DNA of 64,000 nucleotides from Lentilactobacillus sp. SPB1-3 (GTDB taxonomy: Bacteria > Bacillota > Bacilli > Lactobacillales > Lactobacillaceae): positions 1,674,001 through 1,738,000 of the forward strand of contig NZ_CP168151.1 of NCBI RefSeq assembly GCF_026913205.2, in the 5' to 3' direction. The notes beneath the pieces were generated by a model. That model worked only from the letters and a program-made list of their open reading frames with translations. It was not told the origin of the DNA and searched no databases. The position numbers and the translations under genes were made by a program. This document shows positions 47,018 through 54,703 of the stretch, in pieces (position 1 is the stretch's first letter; each line of letters begins with the position of its first letter).

Positions 47018-48637
47018 TTATTTAAATTGTTCATACAGTTGCTTAACATTCATTTTATCCGCACCCGCACTACCATTGATAGTAAATTGTTTACTTGGAT
47101 CACCTGCATAGTACAAGAGTAAGAAGTTATCATCACCGAATTTGCTTTGAATAGCTGGAGCTGGCGCCGCATTATTTACTCCTGCATATGCTCCTGGAGC
47201 ATAATTATCCCCGCTTGGTTGGGTATTAGAAATTTGATCTTGAGTCAATTCTGATTTGTATGCAATTAGAGATACACCAGCCAATGAACTCTTAATTGTC
47301 CCATCATCATTGAAATCACCCTTACCTAATAATGCACCAGTATCAGTTCTTTCAACATAGTAAAATTCATTTGCTCCGTTCTGTTGCAAAACATTGAATA
47401 ATTGAGCAGCAGTTAAAGTAGTTCCTTTTTCACCACGAAGCTGATCAGCAATGTTTCCAGTAATTGTGGTTGCACTAACTAATTTATCACCAGAATAAAC
47501 TGTATCTGCTGGAGCAACTGGATTCGTACCGTTCTGAACTGGTAATCCAAGTGCTATCTGATTAGCACTTGCAAAAGGTACAAGTACTGGTTGAGGAGTT
47601 GGCGCCACCGTGATTTCAGATGTCTTGCCATAATTGGCCATCCTTAGCGCCAGACTGTTGGCAACAATCTGTTGATCAGTTAAGCCAGATATTCCATAAT
47701 TACCACTAATTCCGGCATCACTTAACATCTTTTGATAAGCCGCAGATAATCCCGTGTCATTGGCAGTATGACCATCAATAATAGTCTGACCGTATTTATT
47801 GGCAATCGTCTGAGATCCAGTCGATTCACTAGTCTGCTTAGGTAATGTTAGAATACCTAAAACCTGTCCTTCGGTACTCTTAATTCTAATTCTCACAACT
47901 TCCTCAGGAATTGGTAATACAGTCACATCACTCTTTTTAATCCACGCACCATTAATATCATGATTAGTTGGATTGCTAATCTGATACCAAGTCTCGCCTT
48001 CTCGGGTTGTTGTAACTGCATGAGATAAGGTAAATGTCGCATCATTGTACTTCGATGCATCAGTAATTATCGGTCCATCACCATTTTCTCGAGCCCGACC
48101 AATCTTATATTGTGACCATGCCGGTTCAGAATAGAAAGTTGTATTACTTCCGCTGGCCACATTACTCTTTAATTGATAGGCAGTCTTGTTATCAGCTTGA
48201 CTATCATAAATTGCATTAGTCGTCGAATAAGCCTTCAATCCAGCATTAAACTGGTTAATTATCTTACCACCATAAATCCAGCCTCGATACTGCTTATCAA
48301 ATGAAACCACTTTATAGTATACCGAACCACGATTAGTAGTGGCCACTCGATAGGCGCGCCAATTCTTTTGACCTTGCTGACTACTTTTTACAATATTCAA
48401 CGTAGTTTTTGTAGCAACAAGCCGAGCACCCTTTAAAGTGCCAGCCTTAGTATATAAAGCATTGGTTCCAGTCACATTAACATTGCGCTCACTACCTGCC
48501 ATGCTCATTACCTGGTTCGAAGTAACTTTTGCATATGTCTTTGCGGATACTGATTGATCACTAATCACACCTTGAACAGTAGCTAATCCAACTGTTGCAA
48601 GACTGATCAATAGAGTGTTTCTAAAATTATTTTTCAT
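47018..48637 (-). CDS. S-layer-type surface protein, paralogue 6
   Basis: The 539-residue product starts at ATG 48637 after GGGTGAAG, with signal peptide MKNNFRNTLLISLATVGLA. Conserved N-terminal elements are [62 protein letters not shown] and [14 protein letters not shown]. From about residue 250 it has a MucBP-like module (VRIRIKSTEGQVLGILTL) and two further beta domains. The C-terminus ends MNVKQLYEQFK, without an anchor. A consensus promoter lies 44-72 bases upstream. Confidence 0.89.
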   Translation of the reverse strand: MKNNFRNTLLISLATVGLATVQGVISDQSVSAKTYAKVTSNQVMSMAGSERNVNVTGTNALYTKAGTLKGARLVATKTTLNIVKSSQQGQKNWRAYRVATTNRGSVYYKVVSFDKQYRGWIYGGKIINQFNAGLKAYSTTNAIYDSQADNKTAYQLKSNVASGSNTTFYSEPAWSQYKIGRARENGDGPIITDASKYNDATFTLSHAVTTTREGETWYQISNPTNHDINGAWIKKSDVTVLPIPEEVVRIRIKSTEGQVLGILTLPKQTSESTGSQTIANKYGQTIIDGHTANDTGLSAAYQKMLSDAGISGNYGISGLTDQQIVANSLALRMANYGKTSEITVAPTPQPVLVPFASANQIALGLPVQNGTNPVAPADTVYSGDKLVSATTITGNIADQLRGEKGTTLTAAQLFNVLQQNGANEFYYVERTDTGALLGKGDFNDDGTIKSSLAGVSLIAYKSELTQDQISNTQPSGDNYAPGAYAGVNNAAPAPAIQSKFGDDNFLLLYYAGDPSKQFTINGSAGADKMNVKQLYEQFK

Positions 48638-48680
48638 GTTCTTCACCCACTTTGTTATGAGGTTGTTATTTACCATTTTT

Positions 48681-48709
48681 AGTTTACAAAATAGCTCAAT
48701 TTTTATCAA
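48681..48709 (-). promoter_or_regulatory. Promoter of S-layer paralogue 6
   Basis: On the minus strand TTGATA and TAAACT are separated by 17 bases. Confidence 0.65.
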
Positions 48710-48736
48710 TTTATTAGCATACATGGAATAATAACA

Positions 48737-48772
48737 AAAAAACACCTCACAATTATTTGCGAGATGTTTTTT
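48737..48772 (-). terminator. Terminator after S-layer paralogue 7
   Basis: AAAAAACACCTC and GAGATGTTTTTT type arms around a loop of about 14 bases, with T runs on both sides. Confidence 0.8.
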
Positions 48773-48805
48773 ATATTTATTTAAAATCCAGAGTTATTAT
48801 AAATC

Positions 48806-50422
48806 CTATTTGAATATGCCAGCTAATCCTCCGGCAAGTGCTCCGGCTGCAGAAACTACATCGGTTATTCCTTCGGCTATACCACTGAATATTTTGTTGG
48901 TTGAATCATTTGGCTTAGTTGTATCGCCTGGTTTGGTTGTGTTACTGCCTGTATTTCCTGTGTTACTGCCTGTGTTGCCTGTGCTACTGCCTGTATTGCC
49001 TGTGCTACTGCCTGTATTTCCTGTGTTACTGCCTGTATTTCCTGTGTTACTGCCTGTATTTCCTGTGTTACTACCTGCATTTCCCGTGTTACTACCTGCA
49101 TTTCCCGTGTTACTACCTGCATTTCCTGTGTTGCCTGTATCATCAGCCTCAGGGTGTGATTGTAAGTAAGTGAAGATTTGTTTCCAAGTAGCTCCTTGAC
49201 TCTGACCCATGCTACTTGGATCGCCTTCATACTTAGTAACGTTGTAATGAATCTCAACGTTGATATTGTCAGCAGAAGTTCCAGTGATTGTCACACCAGA
49301 ATATTCATAATGCCACATTTGAATACTCTTAGCAGGCAGTGCTTGGTCTTTAGTTAAGAATGAATAATGATTGACTGCATAAAAATCAGTTAATCCTTCA
49401 TTATCAAGGGCAGCCTTAACATTATCATTAGTAACTGGAGTTCCTTTTGCTAGTTTGAAGTCACTGACAAATTTATTTTGGGCATCAACATAAGAATGAC
49501 GTGCACCGTTTCCACTAGCGATATCCGCATTATCTGACTTCAAAACATCTCCAGTAGCACTTGGAACTGTCTGCCCATTGCTACCTTTACTTGATGTATC
49601 AAACGTTGCAGTCTTAACTGCTTGAACCGATGGAGCTGGTGTAGGTGTACTTGGTGTTGTTGGGTTGCTTGGTGTTGTTGGATTTGATTTTGATGTCGTT
49701 GGTGCTGCTAATAGATTAGATGCTTGAACCCAAGCACCATTGATATCAGCATTTGATGAATTAGTAATTTGATACCAAACTTCATGACTTCTTGAATTTT
49801 CAGCAGAGCCACCTAATGTAAAAGTAGCGTTCTTATAAGCTGTTGCATCAACAATGATACTGCCAACGCCGTTAACTTTGGCACGGCCAACTTTGTATTG
49901 AGTCCAAGCTGGAGCTTTGTACAATACGTTGTTTTCACCTGCAGCCAAACCAGTTAATTTGTAAACTGTCTTATTGTCAGCCTTACCATCATTATAAGTA
50001 CCGGTAGTTGCAAAAGAAGTTAATCCCCCGTTAAAACGGTATGTGCTAGTTCCCCCATAAACCCAGCCACGGTATGATCCATCAAAAGAAACAATCTTAT
50101 AGTAAACAGCACCTCGGTCAGTAGTGGCAATTCTGTATGCACGCCAGTTATCTTGGCCCAGGTTACTAGACTTCAAGTCAGCAAGTCTTGCAGGTGAAGC
50201 AAGTAATTTTGCGCCCTTGGTAGTTCCAATCTTGCTATATAGTCCATTATTACCAGTCACATTAACGTTTCTCGAACTAGCTGGAGTTACCATTGATCTG
50301 TTAAGCGTAACCTTTGCATAGGATTTTGCAGATGCTGATTGAGCATTCATAATACTTGGTAATGCAAGCGCACCAAAAGTCATTGAACTAATTAATAATG
50401 CGTTTTTGAAATTAATCTTCAT
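48806..50422 (-). CDS. S-layer-type surface protein, paralogue 7, with GSNTGNT stalk
   Basis: The 538-residue product starts at ATG 50422 after GGGGGAAAC. The N-terminal region matches its relatives ([60 protein letters not shown]). A short Thr/Pro linker (about 260-275) is followed by a beta domain with NEGLTDFYAVNHYS, similar to paralogue 5. The C-terminal 90 residues are a seven-residue repeat GSNTGNA/T and end in a hydrophobic stretch (VVSAAGALAGGLAGIFK). This hydrophobic tail and stalk are not found in the other paralogues, suggesting a membrane-contacting or coiled stalk. Confidence 0.88.
   Translation of the reverse strand: MKINFKNALLISSMTFGALALPSIMNAQSASAKSYAKVTLNRSMVTPASSRNVNVTGNNGLYSKIGTTKGAKLLASPARLADLKSSNLGQDNWRAYRIATTDRGAVYYKIVSFDGSYRGWVYGGTSTYRFNGGLTSFATTGTYNDGKADNKTVYKLTGLAAGENNVLYKAPAWTQYKVGRAKVNGVGSIIVDATAYKNATFTLGGSAENSRSHEVWYQITNSSNADINGAWVQASNLLAAPTTSKSNPTTPSNPTTPSTPTPAPSVQAVKTATFDTSSKGSNGQTVPSATGDVLKSDNADIASGNGARHSYVDAQNKFVSDFKLAKGTPVTNDNVKAALDNEGLTDFYAVNHYSFLTKDQALPAKSIQMWHYEYSGVTITGTSADNINVEIHYNVTKYEGDPSSMGQSQGATWKQIFTYLQSHPEADDTGNTGNAGSNTGNAGSNTGNAGSNTGNTGSNTGNTGSNTGNTGSSTGNTGSSTGNTGSNTGNTGSNTTKPGDTTKPNDSTNKIFSGIAEGITDVVSAAGALAGGLAGIFK
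48939..49140 (-). repeat. 21-bp coding repeats in S-layer paralogue 7
   Basis: About nine units of seven codons (GSNTGNT type) in tandem. The three central units (GNAGSNT) are nearly identical in DNA sequence. Confidence 0.88.
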
Positions 50423-50465
50423 ATTGTTTCCCCCATCGGTAATACTTTCTTCTTTCAACACCCTA

Positions 50466-50494
50466 AGTTTACAAAAATATTACAAATTAATCAA
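50466..50494 (-). promoter_or_regulatory. Promoter of S-layer paralogue 7
   Basis: On the minus strand TTGATT and TAAACT are separated by 17 bases. The same 30-bp block (28 of 30 bases, 50467-50496) is repeated at 50608-50637, where the -10 box reads TAAACA. Confidence 0.7.
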
Positions 50495-50607
50495 CATAAT
50501 ATTATAAAATTAGTTCTATTTAATTATAGTTAATATGATGAATCATCTTTTAAAGTCAGTGTTAACGCGTATTCACCGCATAAGTGATAATTCACTCATA
50601 AATTCAT

Positions 50608-50637
50608 GTTTACAATAGTATTACAAATTAATCAACA
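50608..50637 (-). repeat. Second copy of the S-layer paralogue 7 promoter block
   Basis: Differs from 50467-50496 at two of 30 positions. It lies 141 bases upstream in the same orientation. It may act as a second promoter. Confidence 0.65.
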
Positions 50638-50739
50638 GGTGGTTATACATTTAGTTATTTTTGATTATAATTAACGTTATTAAGTATTACGATTAATCAG
50701 CAATCTCGCGCTTTGATGAAACGATAGCTTAATTTTGCG

Positions 50740-50770
50740 CTAACCTTCGTCACAAGAAGACGAGGGTTAG
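50740..50770. other. Hairpin beside the orphan S-layer fragment
   Basis: CTAACCTTCGTC and GACGAGGGTTAG form a 12-base stem with one mismatch and a seven-base loop, 28 bases before the S-layer fragment. No T run follows. It could mark an old recombination or element end. Confidence 0.45.
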
Positions 50771-50798
50771 TCAGACACTGCATGTAGGCGTGAAAAAC

Positions 50799-50940
50799 AC
50801 AGCAAGTTTGGCAAGGATAACTTCCGTGCTTACCGTGTTGCTACTACTAACCGTGGTTCAGTTTACTACAAGATCGTTTCATTCAACGGCCAATACCGTG
50901 GATGGATCTATGGTGGTAAGAGCACTTCAGCATTTGCATA
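50799..50940 (+). pseudogene. Orphan S-layer gene fragment, inverted relative to its intact copy
   Basis: The plus strand reads [19 protein letters not shown], then [20 protein letters not shown] and KSTSAFA, ending at TAA. It has no start codon, signal peptide or ribosome binding site. Bases 50799-50937 match the inverted copy 52498-52636 inside S-layer paralogue 8 at 138 of 139 positions. The match ends sharply on both sides. It is a silent fragment copied or left behind by recombination. Confidence 0.88.
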
Positions 50941-51076
50941 ACTGACAAGAAAACTTTTTTCATAAATAATATTAACCAAACGAATTATGTATTATCAGCT
51001 CAAGGCACGCAAAGTTTCTATGACATTTATGAATAGCGTTAGTGCATCAGGAACCACTCAAACCATTACTAGCGTT

Positions 51077-51204
51077 CCTTATTTTACAGAAATAAGGTAA
51101 AAATCAGTCATATTCATTAAAAAATTTGACTTTAACAGTGCCCTAATTTGCCAGAACTGTCGCCATAGCTTAATCGCAGCTAACTAACAATGAGACAGTT
51201 TTTT
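51077..51204 (+). other. Intergenic stem-loops after the orphan fragment
   Basis: CCTTATTT/AAATAAGG forms a hairpin at 51077-51097. Further on AACTGTC (51155-51161) and GACAGTT (51194-51200) can pair and are followed by TTTTTTAATT, a possible plus-strand terminator. No gene was recognised. Confidence 0.4.
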
Positions 51205-51275
51205 AATTATTTGATAACGATAACTTCAGATGACGCAAACAACTAGTTAATTATCATTTAAATATATAAAAAATA

Positions 51276-51312
51276 AAAAGGATTCGTGTATGTATTACCA
51301 CGAATCCTTTTT
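51276..51312 (-). terminator. Terminator after S-layer paralogue 8
   Basis: AAAAAGGATTCGTG and CACGAATCCTTTTT form a 14-bp stem with loop TATGTATTAC, 17 bases past the stop. Confidence 0.92.
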
Positions 51313-51329
51313 AAATAATACTGTTAATA

Positions 51330-52880
51330 TTAGTTAATAGTTTCTGTTGAGTTAGCAAATGCGGTTGCAACATCACTAACAGTTGTTGAAGTACTCTTCA
51401 AAGCACCAGCAGTTACTTGTCTAGTTGATAATGAGTAAGGAAGATTGATGCCCTTACTTGTATCAATTTTGAAACTGCCGTCGGTATTTTGAGTGTTACT
51501 GATAGGAGCAGCGTTCTTAGCAAAGTCAGTTGAATTGAAATCAAGTTTTTGAATGTAAAGAGCTTGTGTACTATCTAATTTTGAAAGATCGTTTAAGCTA
51601 GTTACGTATGGTCCACCAACTACTTGAATAATGTAGAACGAATCAGCGCCTTGAGCTTTAAGAGCAGCATTAATTGCACTTAGACTAACGCTTCCACCAT
51701 TAGCTCCAACTGTATTTGCATCAGATGAAAGTGCAGATACTACTGAACTAAGTGACTGGTCTTTAACAGTATTAAATGAAAGAGCATCTTTATTTAATTT
51801 GTTATCGGCAGTATAGTCAGCATCCTTAGAACTCTTAAACATGAAAGCAGTTGATGAGTTCTTGAAGTAGTTTGCAGTACCAATGTTCTTAACATAGTAA
51901 TTTACAGTATTACCATATTGAGCATTGCTAATAGCCAACTTATTAGCATTAGTTTGTGAATCGGTCAAACCATTAATTCCAGTTGAAACATTTGCATCAG
52001 TATAACCAGTAGGAAGTTGTGTAGATAATCCTAAGCTGTTCACAAAGCTAGGTGCAGATACAGTTAAGTATGAGTTATTAGTCTTAACTAAAGTTGAACC
52101 AACTTGCTTGCCAGTGTCAGCATCGATGAACTTAATACCAACTTGGTTTTGAGCGATTGGTGTTTCAGCAGGAGTAGCAGCAACTACGTCGCTAGCCTTA
52201 ACGTAAGCACCGTTTAAATCAGCATTAGTTGAGCCGATTTGGTACCAAGTTTCGCCCTCACGTGAAGTAGTAACGGCTTTGTTAAGGGTGAAAGTAGCAT
52301 CCTTGTAAGCAGCAGTTGAGCTGATTACTGAACCGTTAGCAGCTTTAGCGCGGCCAACTTTGTATTGTGACCAAGCTGGTTGTGCGAATAAAGTAGTGTT
52401 TTCAGTAGTGCTAGTTGAAGCAAGCTTGTATGCAGTCTTGCCATCAGCCTTAGCATCGTTAGCATCTTGAGTAGTAGCGTATGAAGCGATACCACCAGCA
52501 AATGCTGAAGTGCTCTTACCACCATAGATCCATCCACGGTATTGGCCGTTGAATGAAACGATCTTGTAGTAAACTGAACCACGGTTAGTAGTAGCAACAC
52601 GGTAAGCACGGAAGTTATCCTTGCCTAACTTGCTGTCCTTAAGACCTGCAAGAGTAGTAGTTGTTGCTTTAACTTTAGCACCCTTCAAAGTACCAGCCTT
52701 TGTGTATAGTGCGTTTGTGCCGTTAACGTTTACGTTACGTGAAGTAGCGTTAGTAGTTAGGGCTTGGTTTGAAGTAACTTTAGCGTATGATTTTGCTGAA
52801 GCATTAACTGAACCAGCTGCTGCAACGAAACCTAAAGCTGCCAAACCGACGAATAATGATTTCTTTAAACTTGACTTCAT
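51330..52880 (-). CDS. slpA: S-layer-type surface protein, paralogue 8 (best candidate for the main S-layer)
   Basis: The 516-residue product starts at ATG 52880 after TTGGAGGA, with signal peptide [20 protein letters not shown]. It has the full set of wall-binding elements ([74 protein letters not shown]) and two C-terminal beta modules. Codon use is more restricted than in the other paralogues (many GCT/GCA, ACT, AAC, TTC and CGT codons), as in highly expressed genes. A 20-bp hairpin stabilises the leader, as in known S-layer mRNAs. These points suggest it is the main S-layer protein. The symbol is by analogy only. Confidence 0.9.
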   Translation of the reverse strand: MKSSLKKSLFVGLAALGFVAAAGSVNASAKSYAKVTSNQALTTNATSRNVNVNGTNALYTKAGTLKGAKVKATTTTLAGLKDSKLGKDNFRAYRVATTNRGSVYYKIVSFNGQYRGWIYGGKSTSAFAGGIASYATTQDANDAKADGKTAYKLASTSTTENTTLFAQPAWSQYKVGRAKAANGSVISSTAAYKDATFTLNKAVTTSREGETWYQIGSTNADLNGAYVKASDVVAATPAETPIAQNQVGIKFIDADTGKQVGSTLVKTNNSYLTVSAPSFVNSLGLSTQLPTGYTDANVSTGINGLTDSQTNANKLAISNAQYGNTVNYYVKNIGTANYFKNSSTAFMFKSSKDADYTADNKLNKDALSFNTVKDQSLSSVVSALSSDANTVGANGGSVSLSAINAALKAQGADSFYIIQVVGGPYVTSLNDLSKLDSTQALYIQKLDFNSTDFAKNAAPISNTQNTDGSFKIDTSKGINLPYSLSTRQVTAGALKSTSTTVSDVATAFANSTETIN

Positions 52881-52933
52881 TATTGTGTATCCTCCAATAT
52901 AATTTTATTTACCGCTTTGTGTGAACGGTACAG

Positions 52934-52980
52934 TTGATTCAGTTAGTTAGAGGACAATCCTCTTACTTGAACCGAATCAA
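52934..52980 (-). promoter_or_regulatory. Leader hairpin of S-layer paralogue 8
   Basis: A 21-23 base stem with loop of three bases is formed from TTGATTCGGTTCAAGTAAGA and its partner on the minus strand, with a few mismatches. It lies 54 bases before the start codon, inside the expected 5' leader. The rest of 52981-53263 holds an AT-rich promoter region; TTGACC with a TATATA stretch lies near 53015-53035, but no clear pair was found. Confidence 0.7.
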
Positions 52981-53263
52981 CTTTACTCTTTGAAGTATAT
53001 AGCTATATATCCAACGGCGCAATAAATACGGGTCAAATTCACGGATTTGTTATGATAGTAATCTTTATGTAATATTTCACAAAATGCCAAATCAGTTGAC
53101 ATATAAGGGTTCACGGACTAGTTTAAAGGTAAATTAGGATGCACTCGTTAATAGTTAACAGGCGCCATTAGTTTTGCGAAATCTATTAAAAATACCCTAT
53201 TCAACCCCTTGTGGCAGGCACTTACTTTCATTTAGTTAATGCCGTTTTGGTTATAGGTACTAT

Positions 53264-53305
53264 AAAAAATGCCTGCAAGGAATTAACCTCGCAGGCATTT
53301 CTATT
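53264..53305 (-). terminator. Terminator of the sigma factor/DUF1659/DUF2922 unit
   Basis: AAATGCCTGC and GCAGGCATTT form the stem, followed by TTTTTTATAG on the minus strand, 50 bases past the DUF2922 stop. Confidence 0.85.
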
Positions 53306-53353
53306 TAGATATTTTTTTAAAACGAATTATAAATTTAAGGTAGTTACTTTGTC

Positions 53354-53578
53354 TTAAAGACGGTTATCAAAGATAGTGTTACGCATAGTTTCTGAATAAC
53401 GGGCAGCCACTGGCTTAACGTACGGGTTAGTCCCATCCTTATCAAACATTTTCAAAGCTGCGATTTTGTTCATTTGTGCTAGGGCAACTTTATCAGTTAG
53501 ACCATCCTTGGCATAGTTCAATTGCAAAGTCTTGATTTTATGGTCGCTTGATTCAAAGATTAATTCTAATTTACTCAT
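53354..53578 (-). CDS. DUF2922-family small protein
   Basis: A 74-residue protein with the DUF2922 pattern: MSKLELIFESSDHKIKTLQ, a central helix with MNKIAALKMFDKDG, and a C-terminal AARYSETMRNTIFD. The family is linked with DUF1659 and with sigma-factor-type genes in lactobacilli, as here. Function is unknown to me. The ATG follows CTGGAGGA. It is 20 bases after DUF1659. Confidence 0.82.
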   Translation of the reverse strand: MSKLELIFESSDHKIKTLQLNYAKDGLTDKVALAQMNKIAALKMFDKDGTNPYVKPVAARYSETMRNTIFDNRL

Positions 53579-53598
53579 TAATTATTCCTCCAGAATTC

Positions 53599-53808
53599 TT
53601 ATTCAACACCAACGTGATCAGTAGTTGTAACAGTTGCATCAATAATGCGGTCGCCAGTCAATTCTTTTAAGACTCCGGCAAAGCCGACAACTTGTTCTGC
53701 TGATACGTTGCGAGTCAGGTTAGAGAATGAGCGCTTAACACCCTTCTCATATCCGTCTCCAACGAAAGTATAAGTTACGTTTGACTTCATCCAATCTCTA
53801 TTTAACAT
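53599..53808 (-). CDS. DUF1659-family small protein
   Basis: A 69-residue protein starting at ATG 53808, seven bases after AAAGGAGAG, with a pattern of DUF1659: GDGYEKGVKRSFSNLTRNV and a late ELTGDRIIDATVTTTD. It pairs with DUF2922. A longer open frame upstream (to 53850) lacks a ribosome binding site and was not used. Function unknown. Confidence 0.8.
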   Translation of the reverse strand: MLNRDWMKSNVTYTFVGDGYEKGVKRSFSNLTRNVSAEQVVGFAGVLKELTGDRIIDATVTTTDHVGVE

Positions 53809-53895
53809 TGTATGACTCTCCTTTATTAATTGATGTAAGTAATTGGCCAACCCTTACATCTACTAGTAACGAAATAAGGTGGCAAAAGTGTAAAG

Positions 53896-54441
53896 CTAAA
53901 TTTCAATGTTTTTCGCTTTCTGCAATACACTGCGTTTCCACTTATATACAGTCGGTCGACTAACACCATATTGACTGGCAATCTCTGTGGCGTTTAATCC
54001 ATATTTGTATGCTGATAATAGATATTGTTTTTCATCTTGAGTGCAGATGTCCATCAACTCGGCGAACATTGTCTGGGTCTCACACTCAACTTCATAACTG
54101 TGATTAGTTGGTAACTCGAACAGCTCTTCTTCATTTCTGGCTGAATCATCCGGAACATACTTATGGTCATTAACTGACGATTGCTTCCTTAAATAGTCCA
54201 GCATTGACCAGTACACCTTTTGATAGATAAAGACTAATTTTTGTTTTTCTGTAGTCGCTGATGTCTTCAGGTAGGCGTGCACAAATACTAATCTGCCTTC
54301 TTGCACCATATCATCGTAGTATTCTTGGTTTGGTTGAATGTGCAATCTGCGCAGCACACCAAAGATGACGACTTCATGGTCGCCCTCTGTTAAGAATTCA
54401 AAAGCTTCATTATATTGTTCGTTAGTTATCTCGTGATTCAT
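53896..54441 (-). CDS. ComX/SigH-like sigma-70 family factor
   Basis: The 181-residue protein has an N-terminal sigma-2-like region (YYDDMVQEGRLVFVHAYL, then FIYQKVYWSMLDYLRKQS) and a C-terminal sigma-4-like helix-turn-helix (YGLNATEIASQYGVSRPTVY KWKRS region, residues 145-172). Such short factors are similar to the ComX/SigH-type sigma factors of lactobacilli, some of which drive late competence genes. Here DUF1659 and DUF2922 follow on the same strand. The ATG follows GAGGAGATT. A 12-bp palindrome CAAGGGCCCTTG lies just upstream at 54472-54483. Which promoters it reads is unknown. Confidence 0.78.
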   Translation of the reverse strand: MNHEITNEQYNEAFEFLTEGDHEVVIFGVLRRLHIQPNQEYYDDMVQEGRLVFVHAYLKTSATTEKQKLVFIYQKVYWSMLDYLRKQSSVNDHKYVPDDSARNEEELFELPTNHSYEVECETQTMFAELMDICTQDEKQYLLSAYKYGLNATEIASQYGVSRPTVYKWKRSVLQKAKNIEI

Positions 54442-54471
54442 CTTGGAATCTCCTCATTGAATGAATTGATC

Positions 54472-54483
54472 CAAGGGCCCTTG
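54472..54483. promoter_or_regulatory. Palindrome upstream of the ComX-like sigma gene
   Basis: CAAGGGCCCTTG is a perfect 12-base palindrome 31 bases before the sigma factor start codon; it may be an operator. Confidence 0.4.
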
Positions 54484-54703
54484 TCACAAGATATAAGTAT
54501 GCCAACGAATTAGTGGGTGAACCACCGGGTAGTTTTTGATGAGATAATCGTTGATGTAGTAACGTTTGCGTGATTTTAGTGATCCAGAAGTCGGCTAGTT
54601 TTTCTCATAATGATAGAAATAATCAAGCGGGCTAACTAGTTCACTTATCTAAATTGTCGGGGTATCATAAAGAGCATCAGAATAATGTTTAGGGGGGATT
54701 ATC

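Noticed and set aside
48810-49257. Frames in the repeat part of S-layer paralogue 7 on both strands
   Set aside because: Shadows of the 21-bp repeat with extreme composition and no start signals.
50799-50940. Possible short expressed S-layer fragment gene
   Set aside because: No start codon, signal peptide or ribosome binding site before the fragment.
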